Origin: Chara braunii
Lineage: Eukaryota > Streptophyta > Charophyceae > Charales > Characeae
Assembly (NCBI GenBank): GCA_003427395.1
Contig: BFEA01000973.1
Location: forward strand, 238,100 to 302,099
Length of the DNA stretch: 64,000 bases
Direction: 5' to 3'
In this document: one piece after another, positions 1-11,048 of the stretch
How the letters are laid out: every line of letters starts with the position of its first letter
Numbering within the stretch: the stretch's first letter is position 1
The notes under the pieces: generated by a model
Told to the model about the DNA's origin: nothing
What the model saw: the letters and a program-made list of their open reading frames with translations, nothing else
Database searches by the model: none
Translations under genes and position numbers: made by a program

Positions 1-366
1 AAAGACCCAGAAATAGGCTGAAACGGAGTAGGGCCTGCAGGCCCTCGTTTTTCAGTTTTGAGGCTGAAACGACCGGGGCCTGTAGATCCTAAGTTTTAGG
101 CTTTTAGGCTGAATGTCCGGGACGGGTCCTACAGGGCCCGTCTGGCTACGCAGTATGCCACAGTAACTGAGCAGACAGAAAGACAGGCAGACAGGCAGAC
201 AGATAGACAGATAGACAAACATGAAGACTAATGCAAACAAGAAGCCGTTCTTCAGCTGTACTTTCGAAATTCAAAAGCCATCATAAGGGGACAATGGTCA
301 TACCTGTTCAGAGAGCGGGAGATCAGCATCAGCACCCCGCATTGCAACCCTGCTGGCAACCACATT
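1..366. other. Unassigned sequence with GACA-type microsatellite
   Basis: I recognise no gene here. A degenerate tetranucleotide tract of GACA and GATA steps runs from about 163 to 225. The short open frames across it are low-complexity leucine/cysteine shadows of that tract. The first 120 bases contain two similar words built around 'ggctgaaacg', which suggests an older local duplication. Confidence 0.4.
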
Positions 367-648
367 TGCATCTGTTTCCAATATAATTCTGTTTGATATT
401 TACACAGGAGGGGACCACAAAGGAATAAGAACGTAACCAAACAATTACAGTGCACCATCACCCTTGAGCAACTGCAGACTAGAGAAAACAGACACAGGAG
501 TAAAAAGTATATGCATCTGTTTCCAATATAATTATGTTTGACATTTACACAGGAGGGGGCCACAAAGGAATAAGAACCTAACCAAACAATTACAGCGCAC
601 CAGCAACTGCAGACTAGAGAAAACAGACACAGGAGTAAAAAGTATATT
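367..648. repeat. Tandem duplication, period about 145 bp
   Basis: The block beginning 'tgcatctgtttccaatata' at 367 starts again at 512. The two copies stay near-identical through 'gacacaggagtaaaaagtat'. The second copy lacks about 10 bases present in the first (around 463-472). This is a simple head-to-tail duplication and no coding function is visible. Confidence 0.85.
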
Positions 649-716
649 ATTCATCCCGTCTCATCACCAATCAAGACTTGTGTACCCGTGTACCCGTTAA
701 CCTATTCCTTCAAAGG

Positions 717-757
717 GGAAAAGAAAAAGAAAAAGAAAAAGAAAAAGGAAAAAAAGA
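717..757. repeat. (AAAAAG)n microsatellite
   Basis: Short A-rich simple repeat made of AAAAAG steps. Confidence 0.8.
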
Positions 758-839
758 ATTGACCAAGTAGGTTTCTTCCTTGCCGCCACCAACATGCCAT
801 TCACTGGGCAATGTGTGGCCAAACATTTCATACAAACCT

Positions 840-936
840 CAATTTTTCACTTCTCAATTTATACGTGTCATCCTTGCCCACAGGCCATGCTAATCCTCTC
901 TGTACAGTTCCAATTTTAACGGATGTCCCAAAGGAC
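840..936 (-). ncRNA. U6 snRNA-like copy, probably a pseudogene
   Basis: On the minus strand this reads as U6 from its first bases at 936. It has the 5' stem-loop GTCCTTTGGGAC, the block CATCCGTTAAAATTGGAAC, the ACAGAGA box (matches the 5' splice site) and GATTAGCATGG with the AGC triad. A GCAAGGATGACACG-like block follows, then the AAATTGAGAAG region near 850. U6 is the catalytic spliceosomal RNA. The 3' end runs into GTGAAAAATTGAGG with no clean run of four or more T, and I see no convincing upstream element, so a retroposed or decayed copy is more likely than an active gene. An open frame on the opposite strand (811-1071) is only a shadow of it. Confidence 0.75.
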
Positions 937-2302
937 AATATGTATTGTTACTTCTGTTTTAAGAACCGGCTGCAATTCATAAACTTGACACCTTCCTATA
1001 ACAAAAACCGCACCCTGCACTCCAACGACACTACCAGTTCTCAGCAGTGGAGCCAGCACCTATGCAAGTGAAAGCCAGCCCAGATAGCAAATGAGCAGCG
1101 GGGCACAGAAAGAGAGAGAGAGAGAGAGAGAGAGGGAACGACTCAGGCAGATGGACAACATGGCTGTCTTTCAATTAATCAGGACGATTAATCAGATGCA
1201 CAACATGAATCTGATTTATAAGAAGTTACGAGACAGTTAAGAAATTCTTCAATTAAGAAATTCTTCCTCTACACGTAATGGCTGATTTACACCATTGCTA
1301 GAGTTGGAGGACCTGGGAGTGGAGAGAGGAAGAGAAAAATGGAGACTAAGAGAGAGAGAGAGAGAGGGAGAGAGGGAGAGAGGGGGAGAGGGGGAGAGGG
1401 GGAGAGAAGAAGAGCGGGAGAGGAGGATAGACGAGATTTGAGAAGAGAATCAAGCTAAGGTATAAGAGAGCAAGAGCTTGCTCCTTCACAAGTAATGGCT
1501 ATTCGTCCACACCATTGGTAGAGTGCTTGCATCACATTTACCCGAAGGATTGCTGAGCAATTGAAAGTAAAATGTATCCTACGAAGCAACTCACCCTCCA
1601 TCAACGAGCTCATCCAGGCACAGTAGAATTAGGTCCAAGTTCTCCAACACTGTCCTCTTCTCAACGACGTTGTTCCTAGATTCCGACATGACAAGCAATC
1701 ACACATGCATAGTGTTCAGGCACAACATCCACAGCAAGGAGCAGTCTCTGCAAAAACCACAAACACGCCAAACTTGCTAGACAGTTAAAGGGGGGGGAAT
1801 GACATTTTCTTGTACCAAATATGACTGCTGTAGATTGTCAAAAAGACTGAATTTTCTCTGCACCCAATATCAGCACAATACTTACAAGTACTTGGGAGGC
1901 ACAAGTTGTCATCAAATAATACTTCTTTTCAATTAAAGAAGAATGAAGCTTTGGTGGGGGGGGGGGGGGGGGGGGGGGAGAGAGAGAGAGAGAGAGAGAG
2001 AACTATGCTGTCAAAGTCCACAGTAAAACACAGATAAGCCCCACAGGAAGCTGCATGAGTCTGGAAGGAGCAACATCATATCAACAACAAGGCTATGGTT
2101 CGAACCCAGGGTTTCCTTACCTTAGGAGCAACCCCACAGCATCGAAGAACGCCTGTAGGACTGTGGAAAGGATGAGTTCATTTTCATCCTCGCCACCTGT
2201 GACATAGAATAGCAGATCTGAGACGAATTTGTACACAATGATGTAGCCATCAAACATGCCAATCTCGGCTGCACAGCAAACATAAACAACAGCCATCAAA
2301 GG
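937..2302. other. Unassigned; GA microsatellites
   Basis: I recognise no gene. Simple tracts are (GA)n at about 1099-1134, GAGGGA/GA-rich sequence at 1339-1440, and a G-homopolymer followed by (GA)n at about 1956-2002. A small direct repeat 'aagaaattcttc' occurs twice at about 1239-1267. Confidence 0.45.
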
Positions 2303-2321
2303 GTGTTGAAGTCAGAGGATA

Positions 2322-2400
2322 GGCATCAACGGGTGACCAGGTTAAAAGCTTGGCATCAACGGGTGACCAGGTCAAAAGCTTGGCATCAACGGGTGTTGAA
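2322..2400. repeat. 30-bp minisatellite, three units
   Basis: The unit 'ggcatcaacgggtgaccagg' plus about 10 further bases recurs with start points near 2322, 2352 and 2382 (period 30). The last unit diverges after 'cgggtg'. Open frames on both strands through it are repeats of the same words and are not genes. Confidence 0.85.
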
Positions 2401-5159
2401 TGGGTGCTTAAGTGAGAAGCTAGGAAGCGCGGCAAATACAGATAATCCGGCCCAATTATCTGGGCGGAGGTTAACAAAAAACAAAAACATGCAAAAAAAA
2501 ACGTTCACACGAACGCACACCAAACACAAAACACACCATTTCTTTATTCCATGACAAGGAGGCAGGGGGGTTCAAAGGGTGCACAGGTCGCATACACAGG
2601 GTTTAAAGGGTGGAGTTTATCACCACAATTATCGCATAGTCGTGATTGACGTGATTATGACGAAGTGATGAAATAGTGATGATGATGATCATGCGGCTGT
2701 GGTGGTAATCCCCACCATTATCATCATCATTTATGTATTTCTTGCACGCAAAGCGCGAATGTACATTGCATACGACGCCCGTAGGTTAAACACCCGTACC
2801 CACACAATTCCATACAATGCCGTAAACCCCAGTCCATGTCAACTCCATTGTCCGAGGTGGGAGAGATGAGGTGCAGCCTCCCAGCACTGTGCCCACTTCT
2901 CAAAGAGACGGGGCTGCCGAGCGTCCCATCTCATACACCCCCCCCCCACCACCACCGCCACACACATACCAACCGATCACTCTACAGATCTATACAGAGA
3001 TCTGTGTTGATAGATCTATCTATCTATACATCTAGCATCTACAGTCGCATAAATTTATCTATGCACCTATGCACAGGGTAGCCTGGCCGACCGTCGGCAC
3101 CCCTGGAGCTGTAGGCGGCCGACCTGCCTTCGGTAGGCACTGTCGGCGCAGACCGATAGGTGACCGGTAGGCACCCCGCAGTTGGAAAAAAAAAATTGGT
3201 GCGGGTCCTACCGGGCCCGTCGTGCGTCGTCGGCCTCACCGACCGACTTTCAGGAGAGGCTGGGCCCCGGAAAGCTTTGTAGGCTCCACAAAAGTGAGAG
3301 CAGAGAAGGCACTTCACACCATTTTGCTGCTCTCAATGCAGAGCGTCCGTGTCTAGCCCTGCGTTGATTCCCCTCTTTCCTTCCTGTTCTCAAACCCCCA
3401 AAACACCCCCTCTTTACTCAACCACATGAACAGTCTCTCCTACGCACAATTCAAACAATTCAAAACATCACAGTGAAATGTAGATGTATATCTACCCCCC
3501 CCCCCCCCCCCCGGCGCAGCCCCCTCTATGTGAACGACATCTTGCAGGTCCTATTTCCTCACACATCATACCTAGCACTTGAGGGTGCAGATACAGAAAC
3601 CTCTATGAGGACGACTGCCCAGGCTAACAGATAAGGAAACCCGTGGCCGTCGGATCGTCAATCGAACAAACTGACTGAAGAAGGGGAAGCCCGCTTTTTT
3701 CAGTTCCTGTTGCACTGATGCTCCGACGGCTAAACGTTTCTTAATCTGTCTAAATGTCGGCTGGCGTTAGTCTACGCATTCAGGAGGCGATACCCCTGAG
3801 ATCGCTAAAATGGTCGACTTTACTCACACCAACCCTGCAATCCTTACAGACTGTCGGTCCAAACCCCTGACAAACATGCAACAGTGCGAGTGTGTGTCTG
3901 TGTGTGTGTCGGACCGGTGTGTGTGTGTATTGTCATGTTTGCTATACAGAACTCCACAAGAAAAGAACCACTGTAACGGACTGTTTCTTCGGACTTTCAC
4001 CCACTCGTACGTTGTCATGTTTGCTACACATGCCTGTGCCAGACTGTTTCGTCGGACTTCACCAACTCATCACGAGGTTGAACCTGGACAGAAAGTCTGG
4101 TCAACGACAGACCCAGATCAAGGGCACTGATAGCACGCCCAGATCGAAGGCAATACTACAGAGATGCAATCTCCTCATGCAGATGATGATGCGAAGACCT
4201 CCTGGTCGGACGTGTTTTTTTTTTCCCCTTTCATGCTGCTTTTTCAACTCTGTTTTTCTATTCTCGCTCATAAAGTTCGTCCCATTTCCCCAGCACAATA
4301 CAGTACGTAATCATCATAAGATATCGGAGGGACGTACTGCAAGAACATTAATCGAATGGTTTTCCTATGTTCATTCTGAAAACAAAAACACAAAAATCAA
4401 GAGCATCGCAAATGGATCCGTTCACTTTAACCTGCACTATGCCTTCTATTCTGTCTGCCCACGAACGGATGAGATGCCAGATGTCAGTCAACAGAGAGCG
4501 TCTAAGTACAGTTGAAAAGAAAGGAGAGTACACAACAGGCAGAGATACCCGAACATCCCAAAGAAGAAACAACCTCCCCGTCTCTCATGAAAACCATGAT
4601 AGGGGAGGAAAATGATTAACTTGCGCTCCAACGCACATACAGGGATAGCGCAAATTGGGTTGGGAATGAAAAACCATACGCCCAAAGTTTAGTTGCGTTG
4701 GATCTCGTCTGTAAAGATAAAGGTAGGACACAAATGGTACCACACGCAACACCAGAAAGTGACAGTATGCAAAATAATTCCACCCGGAACTGACAAGGAA
4801 CACCCTCCAGACATCAACCGGGGTGAAAGCTAACTTACAAATCACAACTAATTAGTAATCACCGCCCAGAAGACGGGGCATTCGTGAGAAGATCAATAGA
4901 GCCCTTAAACAAAGTGGAAGAGAGCATAGCAGGCCGAGACAGCGAGAGCATGGGAGAGAAAGGAGTGACACCACGTGTTGATTGCATCCAAGCATGTTTC
5001 GAGATGTCGGCGTCAAGCACATATTTGTGCTCTAATGGCGAGGCTCGTCAGAGCTTCCATGGTTTAGGGAGCCCTTTATACATTGCATATCGCTACAATA
5101 TTATTGGAAGATTGCATGATTTTGAAAATTGGAAGTCCAAAGATCCAATATTGAAAGGA
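2401..5159. other. Unassigned non-coding stretch
   Basis: I see no recognisable gene, RNA or full mobile element. Local features are a GATGAT/ATCATC imperfect foldback at about 2676-2731, a C-homopolymer at about 3495-3512, and GC-rich sequence at about 3080-3260 in which 'gtaggca' and 'gtcggc' words recur. None of the open frames has a domain I know. Confidence 0.35.
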
Positions 5160-5500
5160 AAGGGAAGTGGAGAAGGACAGCGGCAGACGAGTGGGAAGGA
5201 GAGGGAGAGGCAAGAGGAAGGGGAGACGGAAGGGAAGAGGGAAAGGAAGAGGGATGGGGAGAAAGACGAAAATAGGGAAGGGAGGAGACGTAAGGAGAAA
5301 AGACAGAAAAAGTGGAAATGGGAGAGGGTAGGCGAGGAGAGAGAAGGAAATAGTTAAGCGGAGGGGAGAAGGAGAGCGAGAGGGTGAGCGAGAGGGTAAG
5401 CGAGAGGGTGAGCGAGAGGGAAGGGAAGAGGAAAGGGGAGAGGGAGGGGGAGAGGAAAAAGGGGAGGGAAGGGGGAGGGAAGGGGAGATGGGACCAGATT
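5160..5500. repeat. Purine-rich tract with 12-bp minisatellite
   Basis: Almost pure AG composition on the plus strand. Within it 'gagcgagagggt' recurs about four times between 5373 and 5420. Frames across it (E/R/K-rich one way, L/P/S-rich the other) are composition artefacts. Confidence 0.8.
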
Positions 5501-5775
5501 CGAAGACGGACGGAGAGAGCGGGGAGACAAGAGGAATACGGCCATGGAGGGGGAGATCACATATGGCGACCGGGAGGCAGCGAGGATGGAAGGGAGGGTG
5601 ATTTCACAGATGGAGGTGGGGGACAGGGGTACTCATACCCTCAGCACGGGCGTTTGTCCGATGAGTTTTGGTGAAAACTGATTTCTCGAATGCAAGCTTT
5701 GACTGCTGCGTTGCCCATTCATCGCAATAATACTTGACCGCAACTCGTTTACCCTCTGAATCCAGCAAGAGAATG

Positions 5776-5943
5776 TTCTTTACAAGCGGTGCCGATACCT
5801 GCTCTCTCGCACAAAGTAAGAGAAAACGAAAAAACAAATAAAAAAGAAGTGTGAGTGCATATTCTTTACAAGCGGTGCCGATACCTGCTCTCTCGCATAC
5901 AGTAAGAGAAAACCAGAACAAATAAAAAAGAAGTGTGAGTGCA
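5776..5943. repeat. Tandem duplication, period 86 bp
   Basis: 'ttctttacaagcggtgccga' begins at 5776 and again at 5862. The copies agree through 'aaaaaagaagtgtgagtgca' with a few substitutions. Confidence 0.85.
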
Positions 5944-6503
5944 TACATACATACTGTAGTACATACATAAGACTGGCCGCCCTATGTTTCCCGTTCCTGG
6001 AATATCGTTCAAGTTCAGTTCCTTTCCTCATTTATCCGGTTATCGAGATGACTACCCTTCTTCCTCCGGCCACAACGCCTTGCCAATATATTGTCACATG
6101 ATATCAGAGCGCCAAAGCGAAAAAACAGAAAGAAAACAAGGAAAACAAAAAAACTTAATTCGTTTTTAATCTTCTTCCTTACAACTCCCCCTGTATCTCT
6201 GTATCTCGCCTCAAAATCGCACTAAATGCAGCTATAGAGCCCATACACTCCTCCGACCCGCAAGTCCGCGGATGTGAAAATCAAGCGCTCAAAAACGCGG
6301 TACGAATATCGCGCTTCACTGCCACATTTATGCGCTGCTTGTCTGCATTTGGCTCAAGCGAGAACGGTGATTTTCCGAATTGACGGGGTGAACAAAAAAT
6401 TCACGATCGCGAAAGCGGCCTACCAAAAAGAGTGTTGGCCATAGCCACTGCTGCTACTCGATGAGGGATGGGGGAAGTAGATGCGAGGCGCAGCTACTGA
6501 AAA

Positions 6504-6709
6504 AATGCCCGGTCTTTGTGTTAAACACCCCCCCCGCCGCCACTCCCTGACCCCCCACAGCCGATTAGGCCGGGGGGCAACATGCATCCCCTTAATTGTG
6601 AGAAGTAGCTCTCACAATTAAGGGGATGCATGTTGCCCCCCGCCCTAATCGGCTGTGGGGGGTCAGGGAGTGGCGGCGGCGGGGGCGTTTAACACAAAGA
6701 CCGAGCATT
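6504..6709. repeat. Near-perfect 100-bp inverted repeat (foldback)
   Basis: The arm 6504-6603 is the reverse complement of 6610-6709 with only a few mismatches (for example cccgg against ctcgg near the ends and a slightly different C/G run). The loop is only 6 nt (6604-6609, AGTAGC). The arms contain GCGGCGGGGG-type GC blocks and a CTTAATTGTGAGA tip. Such a long paired arm could be a foldback transposable element or a small-RNA precursor. I see no target duplication or flanking gene to decide. Confidence 0.85.
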
Positions 6710-7051
6710 ATTTTGCAAGGGTCTCCTGTATAGGCTTAGGAGTAGTGGTAAATAGATAGTGAAAGGTGAAATGAGAGACGAATATAGCATGCATAGTTTT
6801 TCAACAAACAAAAAAAAGTGGCCTACCAACCTCACAGAATATCAACTCTACTTTTCGCGCGAGGTCACGACCTTCGCGCTGCCGCCACCTCCATGTTAGC
6901 GGTCGAGACGCGCCATGTAGTGGTCGTGGTAAGAGAGATCTTTACAGCTCCCCACTACTCCGCGGAATTTTGTGTATAGACCTACAGTGAATATGTGATG
7001 CCTTTGTCCATGAACTTGTCTATGGTATGGACTACATCTTCCACTTTCCTG
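6710..7051. other. Unassigned
   Basis: No gene or repeat recognised between the hairpin and the next tandem duplication. Confidence 0.3.
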
Positions 7052-7191
7052 CCAGATCACGCCATGTTCGATCGAGTTACTTGTAGACAATTAGATACAT
7101 GGTATTCGCTTGTCGCATCTCCAGATCACGCCATGTTCGATTGAGTTACTTGTAGACAATTAGATACATGGTATTCGCTTGTGGCATCTCC
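7052..7191. repeat. Tandem duplication, period 69 bp
   Basis: 'ccagatcacgccatgttcga' starts at 7052 and at 7121. Both copies run to 'gtggcatctcc/gtcgcatctcc'. Confidence 0.9.
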
Positions 7192-7769
7192 AATTATTCT
7201 GTGTAAGTGTTTTTCATCTGACGAACCATGCTATTTTTAAAGCACTACTATCTTTGAGTGTAGGTCCTATGTTTCTTGCAATGTCTGATGACCAAGATGT
7301 GCGCAAAATGGGACGATTAGCTTCTCTGTTATTTTTAATTATGATATGCTATGATGCTAATAGGCAGCATGAATCTTTAATTGGATTTCTTTAGGCACGC
7401 AGCAAAGTAAGTCCACATGCTTGCTGTTCATGTGAGCCATCACGTCATCACCTGCTGAGCTTGGGCTTCTACCATAACGTCATGGCCTGCCTGCATCGCC
7501 TACTGTGCGAGCCGTTGTTCACATGCTTCTGCTATAGCTCACTACCTACCGCACTACACACCCCGAAGCACCAAAGTACAGGAAAGGTGTTGCGAATGAG
7601 GGAGAGGTAGTGGGCTACTTCTTTCTAGCATTTCATTGTTTATCGTATTGGTGGTACTCAGGGAAATCGTTTCAACATGATTGATACTGTAGTTGTGCAA
7701 CCACGTTGATTGCTCTAATCGTCATATATTGGATTTCTTTTGGTCAAAAAAAAAGAAATACCCACGAAC

Positions 7770-8565
7770 TCCACGACTACCTCGATACCCTCTCACGCAA
7801 TCAAAAACATTCGCTTCGTTACCACACCTCCCTTCATCCTACTCACTGGCCGTTCATCCCATCCCATGGCGATTCTCTGCTTCTTTTCCTACATCGGCAT
7901 ACCTTCCCTCCGACCTTCTCTCCCCTTCCATACCCTAACCTCACACCTTTCTGACTCCCCTCTTGGCTTTCATCACCAGCCTCCACCATTCCCATTACAC
8001 TTTCATTTCATCTTTCACCCACCTTCACGTCCAGTACTCCCACCACCAACCCTCCCAACTCCCTCATCCATGGCGATTCTCTGCTTCTTTCCCTACATCG
8101 TCATCCCTTCCCTACAACCTTCGCTCCCTTTCCATACCCTATCCTAACCTCCCACCTCTCTCTCCCCTCCTGACGTTCATCACTATCCTCCATCATCCCA
8201 GTTCGCTTTCATTTCATCTCCACCACCCTCACGTCCAGTACTCCCACCAGCAACCCTCTCCGCCCTACTCAGTACGGCCTTCCTGTACGCCATGCCAAAT
8301 TCACCTTGTCACTTCTGTTGCCGTTTCCACCGCCTTCATTACACCCACATTCCCTTCCTTTCTGATGCATCTCACGCCCCTTTTTCTCTGTCGCTCACTG
8401 CTTCAGTTCCCTCACATCACCCCTTCCCTGCCTCGTTTCAATCGTCCATCCACCCTTCGCACGATCACTCTTTTCTATAGCCTCACTCTATCTACAAACG
8501 ATCTCACAATCGTTCTTTTCTATAGCCTCAGTCCATCTACAACCGAGGTCCCACAAGGCATTTAA
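7770..8565. repeat. Pyrimidine-rich tract with about 205-bp tandem units
   Basis: C/T-rich on the plus strand. A unit starting 'catggcgattctctgcttct' occurs at about 7865 and 8070. Each is followed by 'ttccataccct', a TTCATCAC segment and 'cacgtccagtactcccacca', so at least two diverged units are present. The long overlapping open frames here (up to 200 codons) are rich in P, S, H, F and L in all three frames, as expected from composition. I do not call a gene. Confidence 0.75.
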
Positions 8566-10237
8566 AGACATACACGTACCGGCTTCCTCGCGCTCACCAT
8601 CTTGACGACGCGGCGCTCCTTACAGTGACAGACTTAAAAAGTTCCTGCACGCTGACACCAGTCGGATCATACATATGTCAGCACCGCACCTTTCAACAGC
8701 GTTTACTTCTTTTCCAATCAACTAGAGCGAAATTAGGTCAAACAATTTCCGACAAGAGAAATCGTGTACTCGACATACATACGATTCAATTTGAACGGTC
8801 ACAAAGTTTTTGATACTTTTTTCTTTTTATCCCCATCGGCACTCTCGTAGCCGCTTTTCTGCACAATCAATCCTTAAGAGCAACTGAGTAAACTGGGTAT
8901 ACCGATTCCTCACAGGATGAGTCACAGCAGCAGCGCTTCCGTTCCGCCATTTCTCTTCGCCTTACCTCCACATCAGGTTCTTATCGTCCACTCCTCCCCC
9001 CTCCGTTTCCTCCCATTTCAGTCAAACCGCTGTCCCCATCACTGCGATCCCCCCTCCATCTGTCCGCCTGCTATCACGCACTCACAGGTCTTCCTGCTTG
9101 CCACCAAAGAGTCAAGCTCAAAGATATATATGTTCCTCGACTCGATGTCGGATGCAAACAGACCGAGGATTCTCTTAGCGTATAGTCAGGCTACCGCTTT
9201 CCACCGAAATCCATCTGACCGCAATTACGGCCACACATGGATGAATCTGACGGTAATCGCGTCCACAGCTCTGTGGAAAAAGTCCCTAGTGTGTGAGTAT
9301 ACCCTCAGAGAGGTTCCAACTGTTACAAAAATGCCTCGATGATAGCCTCATCAACGCGTGAATGACTCCTGCAAAAAACCCTAGACAGGCACTTTTGTCA
9401 AGCCCGCACTACCACTCGGGTTACCCCACGGTGGAACAGCAGCAACTTCTCCATAGCATCCTACCATTGCAATCCGAGGATGCCATATCACAATCAACGA
9501 GGTCGAAAATAGGGAACGTCAGGGAGGTAATAGCGATAGCCTGAACGTTGGGAAGAAGAAGGCAGGCTGAACATCGGAAAGACAATAGTGATTACCACAA
9601 CAAAACACGCGCAGCGCTGAGAGAGACAACCTACCGGGTACCGACGACCGTCCACAAGAACGGCTTCTACAGATGATCTTCTTCAAACGCCCGTCACCTT
9701 CAACTGTGGCAACGGCGTGTCAAACTGGCGACCGGCTCGTGGTGCAAGCGGCCAGGCAACTAGCTCCACCTCCCCCGAGCCTCTTATCACGACACTAGAA
9801 GCCCATCGCCCATCGCGGCTGCCCTGGCCAAAAAGACAATGGTCTCGCCCACATATTTCAGTCATTCCTCGAATACAACACATCCCCAACCGCCACCCTA
9901 AAGCTACGTTGTATACATTCACGATATTCCTCGCTTTGGCACAACATTCGCGAAATCGTTCATGACTGAAAGGCATTTTCAAACTGAAACCCTAACAGCG
10001 CCCCAGTTCTCCCTTCTTTTACAACAAAGGCCGTCCTGTCCACTTTTTGTTTTTCTTTTCACTATATTCCAAATTAACATAGGTAGCGGAGGAGGTGGAA
10101 TTTCACTCTGGTTTAACTACGTGGTCCTCGTGACCAGCGCACTCGGTTAGGACTGTAAGTAGATAGAAGAGTGGCCCATTCGAACCAGGACACTCCGTCC
10201 TTTAGAGCGGCAGTGGGCTATTAGCAGAGTGTCTGTA
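8566..10237. other. Unassigned non-coding stretch
   Basis: No domain, RNA or mobile-element signature recognised. Open frames at 8917-9342 (+) and 9683-9982 (-) show no motif I know and no convincing splice context. Confidence 0.3.
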
Positions 10238-10365
10238 GGACCCGGGGCCAGGTCCCACTGGCGTGTGTTGTTCATTCTCGACCGCCGATTGTGGCGCGAA
10301 TACACAGATCCATGGCCCGAAATGAAGAACACCATCTAGTGGGACCTGGCCCCCGGACATGGTCC
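10238..10365. repeat. Foldback element with about 40-bp imperfect arms
   Basis: The arm from 10238 (ggacccggggccaggtccca...) pairs with the arm ending near 10365 (...tgggacctggcccccggac). The inner ends ttcatt and aatgaa also pair. The spacer is about 44 bp. Confidence 0.7.
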
Positions 10366-10607
10366 TCCGGACCACGTTAGTCCCAGACTCAGCCTACCTT
10401 AGAGCTTAGTTGTTGACTTGACGTAGACAATCGTATCTAGCCTGGAAGGTTCACTTCAGTAATGGAAGCAGTTTCAAGTTTGAATTATCTTTATGTTTAT
10501 GAGTATGGTTCTACTTCTCAGCTATCACTACTTGGTCATTTGTGCAAGTAAGCAGTTTCGTTTTCAGACCCAGTTTTAGCATAAAGTGCTGTTAGCCCCC
10601 TCTTAGT

Positions 10608-10690
10608 CCAGTTGATGTAGCTCAGTGGTTAGAGCACGGGTTGGAAATGCGCATTGTGGCATAAGGTTGCGGGTTCAAAACTCAATTGCA
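10608..10690 (+). repeat. tRNA-like head of family W (A and B boxes)
   Basis: TAGCTCAGTGG (about 10617-10627) matches the Pol III A box, and GGTTGCGGGTTCAAAACTC (about 10664-10682) is a B-box-like T-arm. Spacing is close to that of a tRNA gene. The cloverleaf is too degenerate to name an isoacceptor. Confidence 0.65.
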
Positions 10691-10768
10691 GCCTTGCGCA
10701 TGGACACTGGCAGGGCGTTAGATTGACGCACGGCTGGACATACACTCCCTTGGGCTGACGCATGGTAC

Positions 10769-11048
10769 NNNNNNNNNNNNNNNNNNNNNNNNNNNNNNNN
10801 NNNNNNNNNNNNNNNNNNNNNNNNNNNNNNNNNNNNNNNNNNNNNNNNNNNNNNNNNNNNNNNNNNNNNNNNNNNNNNNNNNNNNNNNNNNNNNNNNNNN
10901 NNNNNNNNNNNNNNNNNNNNNNNNNNNNNNNNNNNNNNNNNNNNNNNNNNNNNNNNNNNNNNNNNNNNNNNNNNNNNNNNNNNNNNNNNNNNNNNNNNNN
11001 NNNNNNNNNNNNNNNNNNNNNNNNNNNNNNNNNNNNNNNNNNNNNNNN
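10769..11048. other. Assembly gap (280 N), edges identical
   Basis: The sequence before the gap (10742-10768, acactcccttgggctgacgc...) is the same as that after it (11049-11075). Family W copy B has this block only once, with no insertion (about 23882-23908). The gap is therefore probably an overlap between two contig ends rather than missing sequence. Open frames drawn through the N run are meaningless. Confidence 0.85.

Noticed and set aside
811-1071. 86-codon plus-strand ORF
   Set aside because: It is the antisense shadow of the U6-like copy at 840-936.
7693-8565. Overlapping ORFs up to 200 codons
   Set aside because: Pyrimidine-rich tandem repeat gives long frames in all three phases; no domain or codon-position signal.
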